Origin: a virus
Virus record (IMG/VR): IMGVR_UViG_3300042504_000985
Location: 1 to 24,463 of that record
Length of the DNA: 24,463 nucleotides
Direction: 5' to 3' (one strand)
The notes under the pieces were generated by a model that made no database searches, was not told the origin of the DNA, and saw only the letters and a list, made by a program, of their open reading frames with translations. The translations under genes and the position numbers were made by a program. Position 1 is the stretch's first letter; each line of letters starts with the position of its first letter. Below are positions 21,605-24,463 of the stretch, one piece after another.

Positions 21605-23629
21605 ATGACTCTCCTCGATCAGCTCGCTGCACTCCCTGACACCTGGGCGCTCGTCGCCGTCGGTCACGACAAGCGCCCCTACCAGCCCGAATGGCAGAAG
21701 CACCCCATCAGCCGCGCCGATCTCACAGCTGAGATCCAGGCCGGCCGCGCTGTCGCGATCGGTGTCATCGCCGGCCCGCAGTCCGGTGGCCTCCTCTTCG
21801 TTGATCACGACGGCCTCGGAGCTTCCGAGGTGCTCGAGCAGCTCGGCGCACCACTGCGCGATCTCCCCAAGTCCTGGGCCGTCACCTCCGGCCGTGACGG
21901 GCGCCTCCAGATCATCTACCAGGTGCCCGAACCCTTCTGGACCACCATCAAGACCACCAAGCTGCGATCCTCCATCAAGGGCGAGCAGCTCGAACTCCGC
22001 TGGGCTGGTTGTCAGTCCGTCGTCGCAGGCGCTCACCCCATCACAGGCGCCTACCGCTGGCTCAAAGGCCGCGGCCCCGGCAGCCTCCCACTAGCCGAGG
22101 CTCCTTCGCTGCTGCTTCAGCAGATGCAGCGCCAGCAGCCTGAGCCCGCACCCCTGCTCCGCCTCCCAGATACCGACGCCAGCCGCGCACGGGACTACCT
22201 CGCGTCGATCCCATCTGCCGAGGCCGACGACTACGACCGCTGGGTTCAGGTCGGCATGGCACTCCACAGCGTCGGGCATGACAGCCTGCTGGCCGACTGG
22301 ATCGAATGGTCAGCCATCTCCGGCAAGTTCGAGCCCGGTGCCTGCGAAGCCAAGTGGGCCACCTTCAACGGCCACGGCGTCACCCTCGGCACCCTGGCCC
22401 ACCTCGCCGGCCATCAGAAGGCCTCACGGCCTACCCCAGCCCCGCCCAAGCGCCAGGCCGCGCAGGCGGATCCCACCGTCACCCCGTCGCAGGGAAAGCT
22501 TCTCAAGCTCGAGTCCAACGAGCTGCTCCAGCTGCTGCGCCAGCAGATGGCCGATCGCCTGCGCTGGAACACCTTCACCCAAGCCATTGAGCTCGACCAG
22601 AAGCCCATCGAGCACATCGAGCACTTCTACCTCAAGCTCGCGCAGGATGGCGTCAAGGTCACCAAGGAGCTCGCCGCCGACGCTGTGCACGTTGTCGCCG
22701 TCGAGAACCCCTACGACCCCGTGCGCGAATACCTGGAGCACGTCGCAGACAACGTGCCACCCGTGCCGATCGACCACCTCGCCACCGCATACCTGCGGCC
22801 CGGCGATCAGCCCGGCAGCCTCTACGACGCGATGCTCAAGGCCACCCTGATCGCTGCCGTCCGTCGCATCTTCGAGCCCGGCTGCAAGCACGACTCCGCC
22901 TGCGTCCTGATGGGACCGCAGGGCTGCGGCAAGTCCACCTTCTGGCGCAACCTCGGCGGCCTCTGGTTTTCCGATGCCCTGCGCGACATCGGCTCGAAGG
23001 ATGACCTGATGGTGCTGCACCGCTCCTGGCTGATGGAGTGGGCCGAGCTCGACCACATCACCGGCCGCAAGCACGCCGGTCAGGTGAAGGCGTTCCTCAC
23101 GCAGCAGACCGACATGTTCCGCGCGCCCTACCAGCGCACCACCGAGTCGTTCCCACGCCGCTCCATCATCGTCGGCAGCACCAACCGGGACACCGGCTTC
23201 CTGGTTGACGACACCGGCAACCGCCGCTTCTGGGTCATCCCTGTGCTGGCTGCGCCGCACATCCCCGTTGATGGCCTGCTGCTCGAGCGCGACGCCATCT
23301 GGTCCGCAGCTGTCGCCGCCTACAAGGCCGGCGAGCCCAACCACCTCGGCGCCCAGCACTCCCAGCAGGTGGATCAGGAGAACCAGTCCTACCTGGTGGA
23401 CAGCCCGTGGAAGGCGGCGATCCAGGAGTGGCTAGGCGCCCCGCGCAATGCCGGCCGACCCATCACCAGCGAGCTGCTTCTGACCGAGGCGATCAGCAAG
23501 CCGGTCGAGCGCCAAGGCCGCGCGGACCAGATGCAGGTTGCGTCCATCATGAGAGACCTGGGATACGAAAAGAAGCGCGCATGGTTGGAAGGTCGGAACA
23601 AATGGGTGTTTGTCCAACCTCCCGGATGA
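21605..23629 (+). CDS. Primase-polymerase fused to VirE/VapE-type helicase
   Basis: 674 residues. The N-terminal third is an AEP-type primase-polymerase: HPISRADLTAEI, GGLLFVDHDG (metal-binding Asp and Asp), SWAVTSGRDGRLQIIYQVPE, and LELRWAGCQSVVAGAHPITG. Residues ~190-270 (ARDYLASIPSAEADDYDRWV) are a PriCT-like linker. The C-terminal half is the virulence-associated E helicase domain: Walker A GPQGCGKST (Lys443), WLMEWAELDHI and SIIVGSTNRDTGFLVDDTGN. It should start and unwind phage replication. The ATG follows the VRR-NUC stop by 36 bases without a strong RBS. Confidence 0.88.
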   Translation: MTLLDQLAALPDTWALVAVGHDKRPYQPEWQKHPISRADLTAEIQAGRAVAIGVIAGPQSGGLLFVDHDGLGASEVLEQLGAPLRDLPKSWAVTSGRDGRLQIIYQVPEPFWTTIKTTKLRSSIKGEQLELRWAGCQSVVAGAHPITGAYRWLKGRGPGSLPLAEAPSLLLQQMQRQQPEPAPLLRLPDTDASRARDYLASIPSAEADDYDRWVQVGMALHSVGHDSLLADWIEWSAISGKFEPGACEAKWATFNGHGVTLGTLAHLAGHQKASRPTPAPPKRQAAQADPTVTPSQGKLLKLESNELLQLLRQQMADRLRWNTFTQAIELDQKPIEHIEHFYLKLAQDGVKVTKELAADAVHVVAVENPYDPVREYLEHVADNVPPVPIDHLATAYLRPGDQPGSLYDAMLKATLIAAVRRIFEPGCKHDSACVLMGPQGCGKSTFWRNLGGLWFSDALRDIGSKDDLMVLHRSWLMEWAELDHITGRKHAGQVKAFLTQQTDMFRAPYQRTTESFPRRSIIVGSTNRDTGFLVDDTGNRRFWVIPVLAAPHIPVDGLLLERDAIWSAAVAAYKAGEPNHLGAQHSQQVDQENQSYLVDSPWKAAIQEWLGAPRNAGRPITSELLLTEAISKPVERQGRADQMQVASIMRDLGYEKKRAWLEGRNKWVFVQPPG

Positions 23630-23768
23630 GGTTGGAAGGCAAAAATCCCTGTTACTTCAAGGGGTCTCCTATCCTCTCTAACCTTCTAACCTTAGTAGTA
23701 TTCTATAGAATAGGGAGAGGGTGCAGGGAAAAAGGAGCTATAGGGGCAACGTTGGCGTGGTTGGAAGG
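23583..23768 (+). repeat. GGTTGGAAGG direct repeats around an AT-rich palindrome
   Basis: Exact 10-mer copies at 23583-23592, 23630-23639 and 23759-23768, the first within the primase gene. Between the last two lies a perfect 14-base palindrome TATTCTATAGAATA (23699-23712) in an AT-rich stretch unlike its surroundings. It could be a replication origin, operator or promoter region. Confidence 0.55.
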
Positions 23769-23772
23769 TTGA
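23626..23772 (+). CDS. Possible 48-residue ORF after the primase-helicase
   Basis: Starts MRLEGKNPCYFKGSPILSNL and overlaps the primase stop as ATGA. It is compositionally odd, using the GGTTGGAAGG-repeat and AT-rich DNA of the intergenic region. It may be an accident of that repeat; the overlap start is its only support. Confidence 0.25.
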   Translation: MRLEGKNPCYFKGSPILSNLLTLVVFYRIGRGCREKGAIGATLAWLEG

Positions 23773-23797
23773 CAGGAGCCCTTACCGCCATTTCGAT
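23769..23797 (+). promoter_or_regulatory. Weak promoter candidate before the tail gene
   Basis: A perfect TTGACA (23769-23774) lies 17 bases before TTCGAT (23792-23797), a poor -10. The ATG of the tail gene is 35 bases downstream. The AT-rich palindrome just upstream is an equally good candidate control site. Confidence 0.3.
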
Positions 23798-23831
23798 CGA
23801 CCACCACCGGCTTACGCCCTACCCTTGGCGC

Positions 23832-24463
23832 ATGGCCACCGTCCGCATCGACCTTGACTCAGGAGCCCTTCAGAGGCTCGACAGCCGCGTTCGGCTGCTC
23901 ACAGACCAGAACCTGCGCTTCGCCGCCGCCAAGGCGCTCACAGGCGCCGCTCAGGCTGCACAGGCTGCGCTGAAGCAGGCCACCCCCCGCTACATCGACC
24001 AGCCCACCCGCTGGACCCTCAACGGCACCTACGTGCGCTTCGCCAAGGCCAACGACCTCACCGCCGAGGTGGGCTTCAAGTCCAATGCCCAAGGCCGCGG
24101 CAACCCCGCCGGCCGCTACCTCCAGCCGATCGTCAAGGGCACCACGCCCCAGCTCAAGGCCGCTGACCTTGCCGCCACCAAGATCGCCCGCGAGACACGC
24201 GGCGCCGTGCTGGTGCCAGCCAAGGGCTCGGGCCTGCTCAACAGCGCCGGCAACGTGCCGCTCAGCAAGTACGCCACCATCCTCAGCGGCGCACGCCAGG
24301 GCGGCGGCCAATACTTCATCGGCCCGGTCAAGCGGGGCAGCAGCGTCAAGGCCGTGTTCGAGCGGAAGGAGGGCTTCCTCGGTCGCACCTCCACGCTGGA
24401 GAGCACCACACGCCGGCTGTTCACCATCGACCCCAACCCGAAGCAGAGGCGCCAGCAGTTCCC
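23832..24463 (+). CDS. Minor tail protein Z-like, 3' truncated by window edge
   Basis: 210 residues visible and open to the window end. The N terminus (MATVRIDLDSGALQRLDSRV) and helix with AAAKALTGAAQAAQAALKQA are followed by the conserved Z pattern: IDQPTRWTLNGTYVRFAKAN, LTAEVGFKSNA, NPAGRYLQPIVKGTTPQLKA, VLVPAKGS. Lambda gpZ helps connect tail and head. The absence of capsid genes just upstream is unusual; here it follows the replication genes across a ~200-base gap. Confidence 0.75.
   Translation, partial: MATVRIDLDSGALQRLDSRVRLLTDQNLRFAAAKALTGAAQAAQAALKQATPRYIDQPTRWTLNGTYVRFAKANDLTAEVGFKSNAQGRGNPAGRYLQPIVKGTTPQLKAADLAATKIARETRGAVLVPAKGSGLLNSAGNVPLSKYATILSGARQGGGQYFIGPVKRGSSVKAVFERKEGFLGRTSTLESTTRRLFTIDPNPKQRRQQF

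Overview
The window reads as a GC-rich (roughly 65 % by eye) siphovirus-type temperate phage genome, almost entirely coding, with many start/stop overlaps. It begins inside one gene and ends inside another. The likely host is a high-GC picocyanobacterium (Cyanobium/Synechococcus-like). That is an inference from several small proteins that resemble ones I remember from cyanophage and Synechococcus genomes, from a weakly NblA-like small protein, and from an attachment core that matches the 3' half of a CAT-anticodon (probably initiator Met) tRNA. No taxonomic marker proves it. Terminase, portal and capsid genes are not in the window, and no lysogeny repressor was recognised. No stretch longer than about 300 bases lacks a gene.

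Left part, 1-10766, + strand: the late tail and lysis operon. It holds a 5'-truncated HNH-type endonuclease, then the lambda-like series K (JAMM plus NlpC/P60), I and J. J carries a 130-residue Hint (intein-like) domain near its N terminus. Next come a long tail fibre with YadA-like repeats and a self-cleaving S74 chaperone, a second short fibre, four tiny proteins (two with membrane segments, likely holin/spanin candidates), a GH24 muramidase fused to an M15 peptidase, and a dCTP deaminase-family protein.

Middle, 10763-13083: a tyrosine integrase on the - strand with a complete attP-like site just upstream. The site has a tRNA 3'-half core, a terminator hairpin, and paired 8-bp direct repeats on both sides with 11-bp spacing. 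To its right are a short - strand operon driven by a repeated promoter element, and a + strand pair that includes an HNH nuclease.

Middle right, 13084-16427: a - strand operon of fifteen very small overlapping genes. Four or five have membrane segments. One joins a membrane helix to a helix-turn-helix, one is DUF3310 and one is cysteine-rich. The operon starts from a second copy of the promoter element. A zinc-ribbon gene lies upstream of it. A small + strand gene at 16464-16667 is convergent with the next block.

Right part, 16664-24463: recombination and replication. On the - strand are a RecE-like PD-(D/E)XK exonuclease, a membrane microprotein, a RecT-like annealing protein, an AlpA/excisionase-like HTH protein, and a protein with an SSB-like acidic tail. 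Divergently on the + strand are an SF2 helicase, a PAPS-reductase-like PP-loop protein, a VRR-NUC nuclease and a primase-polymerase/VirE-type helicase. After an AT-rich, repeat-containing gap a minor tail protein Z-like gene runs off the window end, so structural genes flank the early region on both sides.
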